Source of the DNA: Methylotenera sp.
GTDB lineage: Bacteria; Pseudomonadota; Gammaproteobacteria; Burkholderiales; Methylophilaceae
Length of the DNA: 42,896 nucleotides
Direction of reading: 5' to 3'
Assembly (NCBI RefSeq): GCF_013141425.1
Contig: NZ_JABFRA010000095.1
Location: forward strand, 1 to 42,896
Shown here: in pieces, positions 25,618-33,363 of the stretch
Numbering within the stretch: position 1 is the stretch's first letter
Layout of the letters: each line of letters starts with the position of its first letter
Position numbers and translations under genes: made by a program
Notes under the pieces: model-generated
What the model saw: only the letters and a program-made list of their open reading frames with translations
Databases searched by the model: none
Told to the model about the DNA's origin: nothing

Positions 25618-27615
25618 TTATGGTAAACGGTAACGCTGTTCGTTATACAACAAATCTGGCAGCAGCACATTTGCGAGCGCGCGTTTCTCTAATTCTTTAG
25701 CGTTGGCGGGTGGTGCTACCTCGTTCAAATGTTTGGTGTTAGCATCATACAACGCGTGCGCAGCAGCCTTGCCAGAGCGCAATACCACAACTTGCTTACC
25801 TGATGCGCTTTCCTCCATCCAACCATAGTTGTCGTTGTATTGCATCATGGCGCGGCCATGAGTATCTGGCGCTAGGTTCGATAAATCACGCCCTGTCATG
25901 GGGGTTTGCCCCTGTATGCCCATCAGCGATAGTAGGGTTACTGGCAAGTCAATTTGGCTGGCAACACCAGTAAAGCGTTGCGGCTGAATGTCGGCACCTA
26001 AAATAAGCCCTGGAATGTGAAAGCGCTCAATCGGAACCAATGTGTCGCCACGTACTCGAATATCGTGGTCGGCTACAATTAAAAATACCGTATCTTTCCA
26101 GTAAGGGCTTTGCTGCGCCTTTTTAAAGAATTCGCCAATCGCATAATCGGCGTACTTTACTGCGTTGTTGTCCGTTGCCTTGGGCTGTTCGTATAGCTCA
26201 ATTCTGCCATCAGGAAACTCAAATGGTGCATGATTAGAGGATGAGAACGCCAAGGTGAAAAATGGCTTGCCCGCTTGATGGTGGGTGAGTAATTGTTCAT
26301 GCGTTTTGTTGAGTAAATCTTCGTCCGAAGCACCCCAGCTGCCGACAAACACTGGATTTTTATAATCTTTCTGATCGACTATATTTTGAAAGCCGTTGCC
26401 GGTAAAAAAGCCACGCATATTGTCAAAATGCGATTCGCCGCCGTAGATAAATTCAGTGGTGTAGCCTTGTTTTTCCAGTAGCGCAGCTAAAGTGAAAAAG
26501 TTCTTTTGTGACTTTGATAGTTTGACTGTGCTATCCGCCGGTGTCGGCTGAAAGCCCGTTGTGACCGCTTCAATGCCACGTACCGAGCGCGTGCCAGTTG
26601 CATAAAGTTGCTCAAACCAAATGCCTTGTTCTTTCAGCTTTTCAATATTGGGTGTAACAGGCGTACCGCCTAGCGATTGTACAAAGGTCGCCCCCAGACT
26701 TTCTTGCAGAATAATCACTAGATTTAGCGGCTTTTCACGTACGCGGCTTGATTTTAGAGTGGAGAGGGTCGGAATGTCGGACTCTGTAGCCCCCGTTATT
26801 TTTAAAATTTCTTCACGGGGCATTTTGCCGTAAATCTCACTTGATTTAGTTTCTTTGAGTAGATTGTAAGTGGCGTAAAGAACTGAATAGCCGGAGTTTA
26901 GTACAAGACTGTTGACCATGCTATCGGCGGTAATGGCGAACAAGGCAGGGTTTGCCGGCCGATGGCCGATGGTAGAACGTATGCCAAAAGCGATTAAAAT
27001 AAAAATCAGCGGCCAAGTAATGAGTGTTTTTTTGACTGACCAAGCTGATTTAGCCTCAAGCCAAGGCTTCATCAAGCGGTGCATGGCAACATGCGTTAAT
27101 ACTATAAAAATCAGCGCCGCAAAAATATGGATGCGAAAACCAACCCACAGCATGCTGGCAACTTCATGCGGATATTTAAGATATTCCACAAAAATACGAT
27201 TTGGGCGAACATCGTATTCTGCAATAAATCCGGGTGTAGCAACTTCTAAAAAAACCAGTAATACGATGGCCACTGTCACCCAAGCATAAGTAAACCATTG
27301 CCAGCCGCGCCAGCACTTGGCTAGGCTAAAAATGGGGGCTAGTAAAACGGGAATCAGGCCTAATAAACAGAGCTGAATAATATCAACACGTACACCTTGC
27401 AAAAACAGCGCGGTCAGTTGGCCTGTTGCCAGTACGCGGTCATATTTCCACAAAACTAAGCCAAAACGCGAGGCCGATAACACCACTAAAGCAATGATAA
27501 ACATCACCACCAATGGCGCGTAAGCGTCAAATTTTCCTGCGAATTTCCAGAGTTTAGCGAGTGGATTTTTGCTGGCAGAATGATTAATTGCTGATTGCGT
27601 GTGTAAGTTAGCCAT
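25618..27615 (-). CDS. LtaS-like sulfatase-fold phosphotransferase
   Basis: A 665-residue protein with about five N-terminal membrane segments (30-240) and a periplasmic sulfatase-fold domain (about 295-620). The domain shows LVIILQESLGATFVQSLGG, a likely catalytic threonine in ATGTRSVRGIEAV (Thr340 or Thr342), FIYGGESHFDNMRGFF, FSSSNHAPFEFP and VADHDIR (Asp516, His517). This pattern matches the lipoteichoic acid synthase/OpgB group, which transfers phosphoglycerol from phosphatidylglycerol. Gram-negative bacteria lack lipoteichoic acid, so the acceptor is more likely a periplasmic glucan or LPS. A TATAAT box lies 26-31 bases upstream of the ATG. It is followed directly by the barrel-kinase fusion gene. 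Confidence 0.8.
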   Translation of the reverse strand: MANLHTQSAINHSASKNPLAKLWKFAGKFDAYAPLVVMFIIALVVLSASRFGLVLWKYDRVLATGQLTALFLQGVRVDIIQLCLLGLIPVLLAPIFSLAKCWRGWQWFTYAWVTVAIVLLVFLEVATPGFIAEYDVRPNRIFVEYLKYPHEVASMLWVGFRIHIFAALIFIVLTHVAMHRLMKPWLEAKSAWSVKKTLITWPLIFILIAFGIRSTIGHRPANPALFAITADSMVNSLVLNSGYSVLYATYNLLKETKSSEIYGKMPREEILKITGATESDIPTLSTLKSSRVREKPLNLVIILQESLGATFVQSLGGTPVTPNIEKLKEQGIWFEQLYATGTRSVRGIEAVTTGFQPTPADSTVKLSKSQKNFFTLAALLEKQGYTTEFIYGGESHFDNMRGFFTGNGFQNIVDQKDYKNPVFVGSWGASDEDLLNKTHEQLLTHHQAGKPFFTLAFSSSNHAPFEFPDGRIELYEQPKATDNNAVKYADYAIGEFFKKAQQSPYWKDTVFLIVADHDIRVRGDTLVPIERFHIPGLILGADIQPQRFTGVASQIDLPVTLLSLMGIQGQTPMTGRDLSNLAPDTHGRAMMQYNDNYGWMEESASGKQVVVLRSGKAAAHALYDANTKHLNEVAPPANAKELEKRALANVLLPDLLYNEQRYRLP

Positions 27616-27640
27616 GCGAAGATTTTAAACGGTAAACGCG

Positions 27641-27646
27641 TATTAT
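27641..27646 (-). promoter_or_regulatory. candidate -10 box of the LtaS-like/fusion-kinase unit
   Basis: The minus strand carries a perfect TATAAT (27646-27641), 26 bases before the ATG at 27615, giving a leader of about 20 bases. The -35 region is weak; a TTGAAA is present but only 10 bases from the -10 box. The gap to fur (27616-27713) shows no clear terminator. Confidence 0.4.
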
Positions 27647-27713
27647 AGCGTTTTTAGTTTCAACTTATTGATACGAAATATGACAGAGTATAGTCAGTTA
27701 CTAGATGCGTAGC

Positions 27714-28139
27714 TTAGTCTTTATGTAGGCAAGGGGATTTGTCGCAGATGCCATAAATGGTTAGTGAATGATCCTGCATTTTAAATCCCAGTTTTGCTGC
27801 GGCTGCTTCTTGCCTTTTTTCAATCTCAGCATCGTAGAACTCTTCAACACGACCACATTTTACACATACGATATGGTCATGATGACCACCTGTGTTTAGT
27901 TCAAACACCGCTTTGCCACCTTCAAAATGGTGGCGTATCAACAAGCCAGCTTGTTCAAATTGTGTAAGTACACGATAAACCGTTGCCAAGCCGACATCTT
28001 CTCCCGTGTTCAGCATCACTTTATAGATGTCTTCCGCTGAAAGATGGCGCTCTTTGCTATTTTCAAACAAGCTCAATACCTTTAGTCTGGGTAGTGTCGC
28101 TTTAAGGCCGGCATTTTTTAAGTCATTTTGATCTTGCAT
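27714..28139 (-). CDS. fur: ferric uptake regulator Fur
   Basis: A 141-residue Fur with the DNA-binding wing-helix region (GLKATLPRLKVLSLFE, HLSAEDIYKVM, GLATVYRVLTQFEQAGL) and the metal-binding part (HHFEGGKAVFEL, HHDHIVCVKCGRVEEF) followed by a C-terminal ICDKSPC. It represses iron-uptake genes when loaded with Fe(II). It is divergent from the bamE-like gene, the arrangement known in many beta- and gammaproteobacteria. The 87-base gap between them has no convincing Fur box. Confidence 0.95.
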   Translation of the reverse strand: MQDQNDLKNAGLKATLPRLKVLSLFENSKERHLSAEDIYKVMLNTGEDVGLATVYRVLTQFEQAGLLIRHHFEGGKAVFELNTGGHHDHIVCVKCGRVEEFYDAEIEKRQEAAAAKLGFKMQDHSLTIYGICDKSPCLHKD

Positions 28140-28226
28140 GGTCGTTTACTCATAATTAACAATGACAGTGTTTTGGGTTCGCTATCAACGTGTTATATTA
28201 ACGCTAATTCTAACTAAAGTCATAAT

Positions 28227-29504
28227 ATGCGTATTTTTTCTACACTTCGTTACTCTTTCATTTTGCTGGCAATGCTGTGTGCTTCATGCGGCACGGCAAT
28301 TCCCACCATTAAACCTTATAAAATGGATGTGCAACAAGGTAATGTTGTTACATCAAAAATGCTGTTGCAATTACGGCCCGGCATGACCAAGTCGCAAGTG
28401 CGCTTTATTATGGGTACGCCGCTTATACAAGATAGTTTTCATGGTAATCGTTGGGATTATGTATACCAGTTGCGTGAAAAAGGCAAAATTACCGAGCAAC
28501 GCCGTGTGATTTTAGATTTTGAAAAAGACCTATTAAAAACTGTGCGCGGTGATGTGATTCCTAAAGCGGGCGAGCAAGACGAAGTAAAGCCGAATACTGG
28601 AACACGTGTGATTGAGCCAGCAGGCGAGGCTCAAAAAAAAAGTCTGATTGAACGCCTCAAGTTCTGGAAAAACGACGACCCAGAATCAACAGCCAAGGCG
28701 GCAACTTCTGCGGCCTCAGCAACAGCCGCTGTAGCTGAAAAGTCGGGTGAGATCGCTGTAGCTGCACCAGCTGCTTTGGTTGAAACAACTTCCTCTTCTA
28801 TCGCTGAAAAACCTGCCGTAATAACTGAGCAGGCTCCAACCGAAGTACAGGTTTCTGCAATTGCAGCAGATACCCCTAAATCTGTTTTAGTTCAAGATAT
28901 ACAATTACCCTTGGCTACCCCCGCATCCTCACTAGAGCAGCCTGCAACGCAAATTGAGGCAGCCGCAAAAGCGCCTGTGCAAAAAGCAGAAATTGTTGAT
29001 GGGGCTGCGCTTACAAATGACGCCGTTGTTAAAGCGGTGAATGATTGGGCGCAAGCATGGCGGACTAAAAATGTGAATCAATATCTTGGCTTTTATGCAG
29101 ATAAATTTAAACCAGATGCGGCATTAAGTAAAAAAGCTTGGGTGGCGCAGCGTAAGCAACGCCTCTCTGACAAGCAAGGTGAAATCGGTTTGGTGCTAGA
29201 AAATACGCAGGCGCAAGTGCAAGGGCAGCAAGCAACGGTGCAGTTTTTACAAAAATATCAATCAAAACAACTTAGCGACCAAGTTACTAAGCAGTTAACC
29301 CTTGAGTTTGACGCAAAATTGAATCGTTGGTTGATTGTTAAAGAAACCGTTTTGCAGAATGTGCAAACACTAGGTGCAGAAAAGGTATCCGTACACACTC
29401 AATCTACCCTCAGTCAAACTAAAGGTGAAATTAAAGAAAATATAGCGAGCGTCAACGCAAGCAGCGAAACGATTGAAATTGTGGGCGAGAAAGTCGGCTT
29501 TTAA
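28227..29504 (+). CDS. bamE: BamE-type lipoprotein with extra C-terminal SnoaL/Cds6-like domain
   Basis: A 425-residue protein, about three times the usual BamE length. Residues 1-21 are a lipoprotein signal ending in the lipobox-like LCASC, with Cys21 the lipidation site and an unusual Cys at -3. Residues 33-115 are BamE: YKMDVQQGNVVTSKMLLQLR, PGMTKSQVRFIMGTPLIQD and WDYVYQLR. Residues 120-262 are an Ala/Pro/Glu-rich linker. Residues 266-380 (NDWAQAWRTKNVNQYLGFYA, then LSKKAWVAQRKQRL) resemble the SnoaL-like C-terminal domain of Cds6-type L,D-transpeptidases. BamE assists beta-barrel insertion in the outer membrane. It precedes dapB by 52 bases. The BamE call is firm; the role of the extra domain is unknown. 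Confidence 0.85.
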   Translation: MRIFSTLRYSFILLAMLCASCGTAIPTIKPYKMDVQQGNVVTSKMLLQLRPGMTKSQVRFIMGTPLIQDSFHGNRWDYVYQLREKGKITEQRRVILDFEKDLLKTVRGDVIPKAGEQDEVKPNTGTRVIEPAGEAQKKSLIERLKFWKNDDPESTAKAATSAASATAAVAEKSGEIAVAAPAALVETTSSSIAEKPAVITEQAPTEVQVSAIAADTPKSVLVQDIQLPLATPASSLEQPATQIEAAAKAPVQKAEIVDGAALTNDAVVKAVNDWAQAWRTKNVNQYLGFYADKFKPDAALSKKAWVAQRKQRLSDKQGEIGLVLENTQAQVQGQQATVQFLQKYQSKQLSDQVTKQLTLEFDAKLNRWLIVKETVLQNVQTLGAEKVSVHTQSTLSQTKGEIKENIASVNASSETIEIVGEKVGF

Positions 29505-29556
29505 GTCGATATTTAAATATCAGTTTTTTGAAGCGATGTAATTTAGAAAGCAATGA

Positions 29557-30357
29557 ATGACTAAAGTAGTGATAGCAGGGGTAACGGGACGCATGGGGCA
29601 TGCATTGCTTGAAGGCGTTTTTGCGGATAGTGAATTAGAATTGCATGGCGCATTAGACCGTGCAGGAAACCCGCAAGTAGGGCGCGATGCTGGTGAGCAA
29701 TTTGGCAAAATAACTTCTGTGAAAGTTGTCGATAATATTGATGAAGCCTTGAAAAATGCCGATGTGCTGGTAGATTTCACTCGACCTGAAGCCACCATCC
29801 AGTATCTCGAAGCTTGCCAAAAACATCAGGTAAAAATGGTAATTGGCACTACTGGTTTTTCGTCAGAGCAGAAATTGGCTATTGAAACAGCCGCTAAAAA
29901 CATTGCGATTGTTTTTGCGCCCAATATGAGCGTGGGCGTGACTTTATTGATTAACTTGGTGGAGCAGGCAGCTAAAGTGTTAATGGACGGCTATGACATT
30001 GAGGTGGTTGAAATGCATCATCGCCATAAGGTGGATGCACCATCCGGTACCGCCCTACGTTTGGGCGAGGCGGCGGCCAAAGGCTTGGGCCAAGATTTAA
30101 AAGACTGCGCCATCTATGCACGCGAAGGCGTTACTGGCGAGCGCGAAGCTGGCAAAATTGGCTTTGCCACACTGCGTGGCGGTGATGTTGTAGGCGACCA
30201 TACCGTTGTGCTTGCTGGTATTGGTGAGCGCGTCGAGTTAACGCATAAAGCAAGTAGCCGTGCCACGTTTGCACTCGGCGCTCTACGTGCTGCTAAGTTT
30301 TTAAAAGATAAAAACTTTGGTTTGTTTGATATGCGCGACGTATTAAGTTTGCGTTAA
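29557..30357 (+). CDS. dapB: 4-hydroxy-tetrahydrodipicolinate reductase (DapB)
   Basis: A 266-residue DapB of the diaminopimelate/lysine pathway, supplying peptidoglycan precursor. The NAD(P)H-binding VVIAGVTGRMGHALLEG opens the protein, DVLVDFTRPEA and GTTGFSSEQ follow, and EMHHRHKVDAPSGTALRLGE contains the catalytic His and Lys. FATLRGGDVVGDHTV and the C-terminal LFDMRDVL complete the family pattern. Two ATG codons lie 4 bases apart; only the second (29557) stays open. The fur / bamE-dapB order supports the assignment. Confidence 0.96.
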   Translation: MTKVVIAGVTGRMGHALLEGVFADSELELHGALDRAGNPQVGRDAGEQFGKITSVKVVDNIDEALKNADVLVDFTRPEATIQYLEACQKHQVKMVIGTTGFSSEQKLAIETAAKNIAIVFAPNMSVGVTLLINLVEQAAKVLMDGYDIEVVEMHHRHKVDAPSGTALRLGEAAAKGLGQDLKDCAIYAREGVTGEREAGKIGFATLRGGDVVGDHTVVLAGIGERVELTHKASSRATFALGALRAAKFLKDKNFGLFDMRDVLSLR

Positions 30358-30375
30358 TTCAAACTCCTTCTATAC

Positions 30376-30990
30376 GTGCTCACCAAACCTCGTTTCTATG
30401 TATCTTTACTGACTATTTTAAGTCTAGTCTTTATCTGGTCAGCCATTGCCCCGCTTGACCGTCTTACTTGGTGGTTGGAAGTGTTGCCTGTGCTAATTGC
30501 CCTGCCGATTCTATTCAAAACTTATCCAAAGTTTCAATTCACACAATTAGCTTATTTGCTCATGCTGGTGCATGCCATTATTTTGTTAATCGGTGGACAT
30601 TACACCTACGCCGAGGTGCCATTATTGAATTGGTTGCGTGACACGTTTGACTTATCACGCAATTATTACGATCGCATCGGCCACCTTGCGCAGGGCTTTA
30701 TTCCCGCTATCATCGCACGCGAGATTTTGCTTAAAAAATTGCCTTTAGTTGCCGGCAGCTGGTTGTTTTTTATTGTTTGCTGTATTTGTTTAAGTATCAG
30801 CGTGCTATATGAATTTATAGAGTGGTGGGTCGCCATTTACCAAGGCGGGGCGGCGGATGCTTTTCTAGGCACGCAGGGTGATATTTGGGACACGCAATGG
30901 GATATGTTCTGTGCGTTAATCGGCTCAATAGCAGCCCAGTTGTTGCTGGCTAAAACGCACGATAAACAGATGATTGTGATGCAACTGTAG
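30376..30990 (+). CDS. DUF2238 (YjdF-type) inner-membrane protein
   Basis: A 204-residue integral membrane protein with about six hydrophobic segments. RNYYDRIGHLAQGFIPAI, YEFIEWWVAIYQGG and FLGTQGDIWDTQWDMFCALIG are the conserved polar blocks of the DUF2238/YjdF family, whose members have no settled function. The start is GTG at 30376, 18 bases after dapB, and no better start is seen. It may be co-transcribed with dapB. The 62-base gap to the convergent dedA-type gene shows no clear hairpin. Confidence 0.85.
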   Translation: MLTKPRFYVSLLTILSLVFIWSAIAPLDRLTWWLEVLPVLIALPILFKTYPKFQFTQLAYLLMLVHAIILLIGGHYTYAEVPLLNWLRDTFDLSRNYYDRIGHLAQGFIPAIIAREILLKKLPLVAGSWLFFIVCCICLSISVLYEFIEWWVAIYQGGAADAFLGTQGDIWDTQWDMFCALIGSIAAQLLLAKTHDKQMIVMQL

Positions 30991-31052
30991 AAATAACCGA
31001 ATGCTAAAAAAATCGTCCCCTATTATTCGCCCATGAACTAATCACGTGGTTT

Positions 31053-31691
31053 TTAACGCTTCTTAATCTTATGTTGTAAAAACACCCATACCACAGGCAA
31101 GGTGGGCACAATAATCAGTGCTAAAGCTACCCATGAAAAATGTGCTTTCACCCATGGATGGTTGCCAATTAAGTAGCCGATTGACGTTAACCCGCATACC
31201 CAGATTAGACCGCCAATGACGTTATAAAAAGCAAACTTTGCATAGCTCATCTGCCCTACGCCGGCAACAAAAGGGGTAAAGGTGCGAATGAAGGGTAGAA
31301 AACGGCCGACTACAATGGTAATTGGGCCGTGCTTTTCGAAGAACTCATGCGTTTTGTTGAAGGCGTCTTTATTAAACCATCTGGAATTTTTCCAGCTAAA
31401 TACTTTTACCCCGACCCATTTTCCGATCGAGTAATTAACGGCATCTCCGCTAATTGCGGCGATTGATAATAAAACCATCAATACAGGTAAACTCATGCCG
31501 CCGATGGCTGCAATGGCCCCAGCAACAAACAGTAATGAGTCGCCGGGAAGGAATGGCATTGCAACTAAGCCCGTTTCAACAAAGATAATTAAAAAAAGTA
31601 ATGCATATATCCATAATCCGTAGGATTGAGTGATTACTTCTAAATGCTTGTCCAAATGTAAAAACACGTCAATGAAAACTGAGAAATCCAT
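31053..31691 (-). CDS. DedA-family membrane protein
   Basis: A 212-residue DedA/SNARE-associated (VTT-domain) protein. MPFLPGDSLLFVAGAIAA is the conserved re-entrant loop with the PGDS motif, SGDAVNYSIGKWVG and GRFLPFIRTFTPFVAGVGQM (the R-x3-P helix) are also present, and the C-terminus is basic. DedA proteins are thought to move undecaprenyl phosphate or phospholipid across the inner membrane and affect proton-motive force. I chose ATG 31691, since residues added by a further upstream start at 31781 lack family similarity. It lies 96 bases downstream of the glutamine-synthetase-like gene, so co-transcription is possible. Confidence 0.9.
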   Translation of the reverse strand: MDFSVFIDVFLHLDKHLEVITQSYGLWIYALLFLIIFVETGLVAMPFLPGDSLLFVAGAIAAIGGMSLPVLMVLLSIAAISGDAVNYSIGKWVGVKVFSWKNSRWFNKDAFNKTHEFFEKHGPITIVVGRFLPFIRTFTPFVAGVGQMSYAKFAFYNVIGGLIWVCGLTSIGYLIGNHPWVKAHFSWVALALIIVPTLPVVWVFLQHKIKKR

Positions 31692-31787
31692 AATAATAAA
31701 GTTTTGTTCCAAGACCAAAGATAGCGGAATTATAGTGTATAAGTGGTGCATAGGCGGGCAGGCTTCCGTAATCCGCCGCAAGTAACA

Positions 31788-33122
31788 CTAGACTAGTAGC
31801 AATAAATGCTCACGCTCCCATGAGCTAATCACGCGGTTGTAAGTGCCGTATTCCAACTTTTTCACGGCGCAGAACGCATCCACGAAGTTCTCGCCAAAGA
31901 GTGCGTGCATGGGTTTGCAAGCACGAAGTCGATCGATGGCATCTTCAAGATGGTGGGGCAGTTCGTCGGCCATATTCCATGCGCTACTACTGAGCGCATC
32001 GGTCGGCTGCAGTGCTTCAATCATGCCTTGGTAACCACAGGCCAAAGTTGCCGCAATTGCCAGATAGGGGTTTACGTCAACGCCAGGCACGCGGTTTTCA
32101 ACACGTCTTGAGCTGGCATCAGAGTTTGGCACGCGTATGCCACAAGTGCGGTTGTCGTAGCCCCAGCGCACATTGGTGGGAGCCGACATAAATGGCGCTA
32201 GTCTGCGGTATGAGTTTACGTAAGGCGCGAACATCGGCATGACTTGCGGAATATATTTTTGTAAACCAGCAATATAGTGGAAAAATTCAGGGCTAGCGCT
32301 GCCATCGGCTTTGCTAAATATATTATTGCCGTCAGCATCGATAATGCTTTGGTGAATATGCATCGCGCTGCCTGGTTCAGCTTCCATCGGTTTTGCCATG
32401 AAGGTAGCGAAAATGCCGTGTCTTAAAGCAGTCTCGCGCACCGTGCGTTTGAACAAAAATACGCGGTCGGCAAGTTCCAATGGATCGCCATGGGTAAAGT
32501 TAATCTCCATTTGGCCTGCCCCAGCCTCGTGAATCAGTGTTTCTACACCCAAACGGTGAACGTCACAAAACTTAGAAAGCTCCATAAAAAAGGGGTCAAA
32601 ATCATTTACCGCATCAATTGAATAGCTTTGTCTGCCCGCTTCTGGCTTGCCAGTGCGGCCAATGGGTGGTTGTAGAGGCTCATGCGGGTTTTGCTGACGC
32701 GCGACTAAGTAAAATTCCATTTCTGGCGCGACCGCGGGTCGCCAACCTCGTTCGGTATATAGCTTAATAATATTGCGTAATACTGAGCGTGGCGAGAGTG
32801 CTACAGGTGAGCCATCCCACTCCAAGCAGTCGTGAATAATCACGGCGACCGGTTCGGCGGCCCAAGGCACTACTCTAAAGGTGGAAATGTCGGGTTTGCA
32901 GATCATGTCGGGGTCAGTGTCGCCTACATAGGGCGCATTATCTGGTTGCTGGCCGTTAACGGTGTTGAGCAACACGCTTTTTGGCAAGCGCATCTCACCT
33001 GCACTTAAAAACAAATCTTTAGGTAATATTTTGCCGCGTGCAATGCCTGTCATGTCGGGAATCACACACTCAACTTCGTGTATATGATGCTCGGCAATGA
33101 GTTGCGAAATTGATTTTGTCAT
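31788..33122 (-). CDS. glutamine-synthetase family ligase (PuuA/GMAS-like)
   Basis: A 444-residue glutamine-synthetase-fold ligase. VAPEMEFYLVAR and GAGQMEINFTHGDPLELADRVFLFK give the metal-binding glutamates, AKPMEAEPGSAMHIHQSI the ammonia/ATP region, and NRTCGIRVPNSDASSRRVENRVPG the glutamate/phosphate site. Its motifs (HGDPLELADR, PGSAMHIHQS) belong to the gamma-glutamylpolyamine synthetase branch rather than to GlnA, and the tyrosine-adenylylation loop of GlnA-I is absent. In a methylotroph the alternative is gamma-glutamylmethylamide synthetase. No polyamine or methylamine genes flank it, so context does not settle this. A good GGTGAG ribosome binding site precedes the ATG. Confidence 0.82.
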   Translation of the reverse strand: MTKSISQLIAEHHIHEVECVIPDMTGIARGKILPKDLFLSAGEMRLPKSVLLNTVNGQQPDNAPYVGDTDPDMICKPDISTFRVVPWAAEPVAVIIHDCLEWDGSPVALSPRSVLRNIIKLYTERGWRPAVAPEMEFYLVARQQNPHEPLQPPIGRTGKPEAGRQSYSIDAVNDFDPFFMELSKFCDVHRLGVETLIHEAGAGQMEINFTHGDPLELADRVFLFKRTVRETALRHGIFATFMAKPMEAEPGSAMHIHQSIIDADGNNIFSKADGSASPEFFHYIAGLQKYIPQVMPMFAPYVNSYRRLAPFMSAPTNVRWGYDNRTCGIRVPNSDASSRRVENRVPGVDVNPYLAIAATLACGYQGMIEALQPTDALSSSAWNMADELPHHLEDAIDRLRACKPMHALFGENFVDAFCAVKKLEYGTYNRVISSWEREHLLLLV

Positions 33123-33190
33123 GGCTCACCTTCAGTGGCTGTTTCGATAGTTACACTTTAGAATTGAAGCGTTCTATTTACAATCTAAAG

Positions 33191-33219
33191 TTGAAAAGTA
33201 AGTAGTTTTTCGCTATAAT
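33191..33219 (+). promoter_or_regulatory. sigma-70 promoter of carAB
   Basis: TTGAAA (33191-33196), a 17-base spacer and a perfect TATAAT (33214-33219) form one of the clearest promoters in the window. Transcription should begin near 33226, leaving a leader of about 138 bases before carA. Confidence 0.75.
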
Positions 33220-33231
33220 TCGTTAATTCTG

Positions 33232-33347
33232 AAACGGGAAGAGTATACAAAGCTCCTCCCGTTTTGCACATCCGCCATCCGTTCATGATGGACAAAGTTT
33301 AAATTTATAAATGCTGCAATAACTTGCTTGAAAAACGGGTTATTGCA
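33232..33347 (+). promoter_or_regulatory. structured carA leader with competing hairpins (candidate attenuator)
   Basis: Hairpin 1 pairs AAACGGGAAGAG (33232-33243) with CTCCTCCCGTTT (33253-33264), 11 of 12 positions paired, and is followed by TTTTGC-like sequence. Hairpin 2 pairs TGCAATAAC (33315-33323) with GTTATTGCA (33339-33347), a perfect 9-base stem just before the ribosome binding site. CCCGTTTT (33258-33265) of hairpin 1 is also complementary to AAAACGGG (33332-33339) in the loop and 3' arm of hairpin 2, so the two can interact. Attenuation of carA by pyrimidines is known in other bacteria; its use here is inference. Confidence 0.45.
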
Positions 33348-33363
33348 AAACCAAGGAGTTGCC

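Noticed and set aside
28140-28226. Fur box between fur and bamE
   Set aside because: AT-rich sequence only; no GATAATGATAATCATTATC-like half-site pair is convincing.
31692-31781. Longer start for the DedA-type gene at 31781
   Set aside because: The extra 30 residues do not resemble the family N-terminus and the ATG at 31691 gives the usual length.
33328-33363. TTG start for carA at 33328
   Set aside because: It lies in the leader hairpin and lacks a ribosome binding site, whereas GTG 33364 follows AAGGAG at good spacing.
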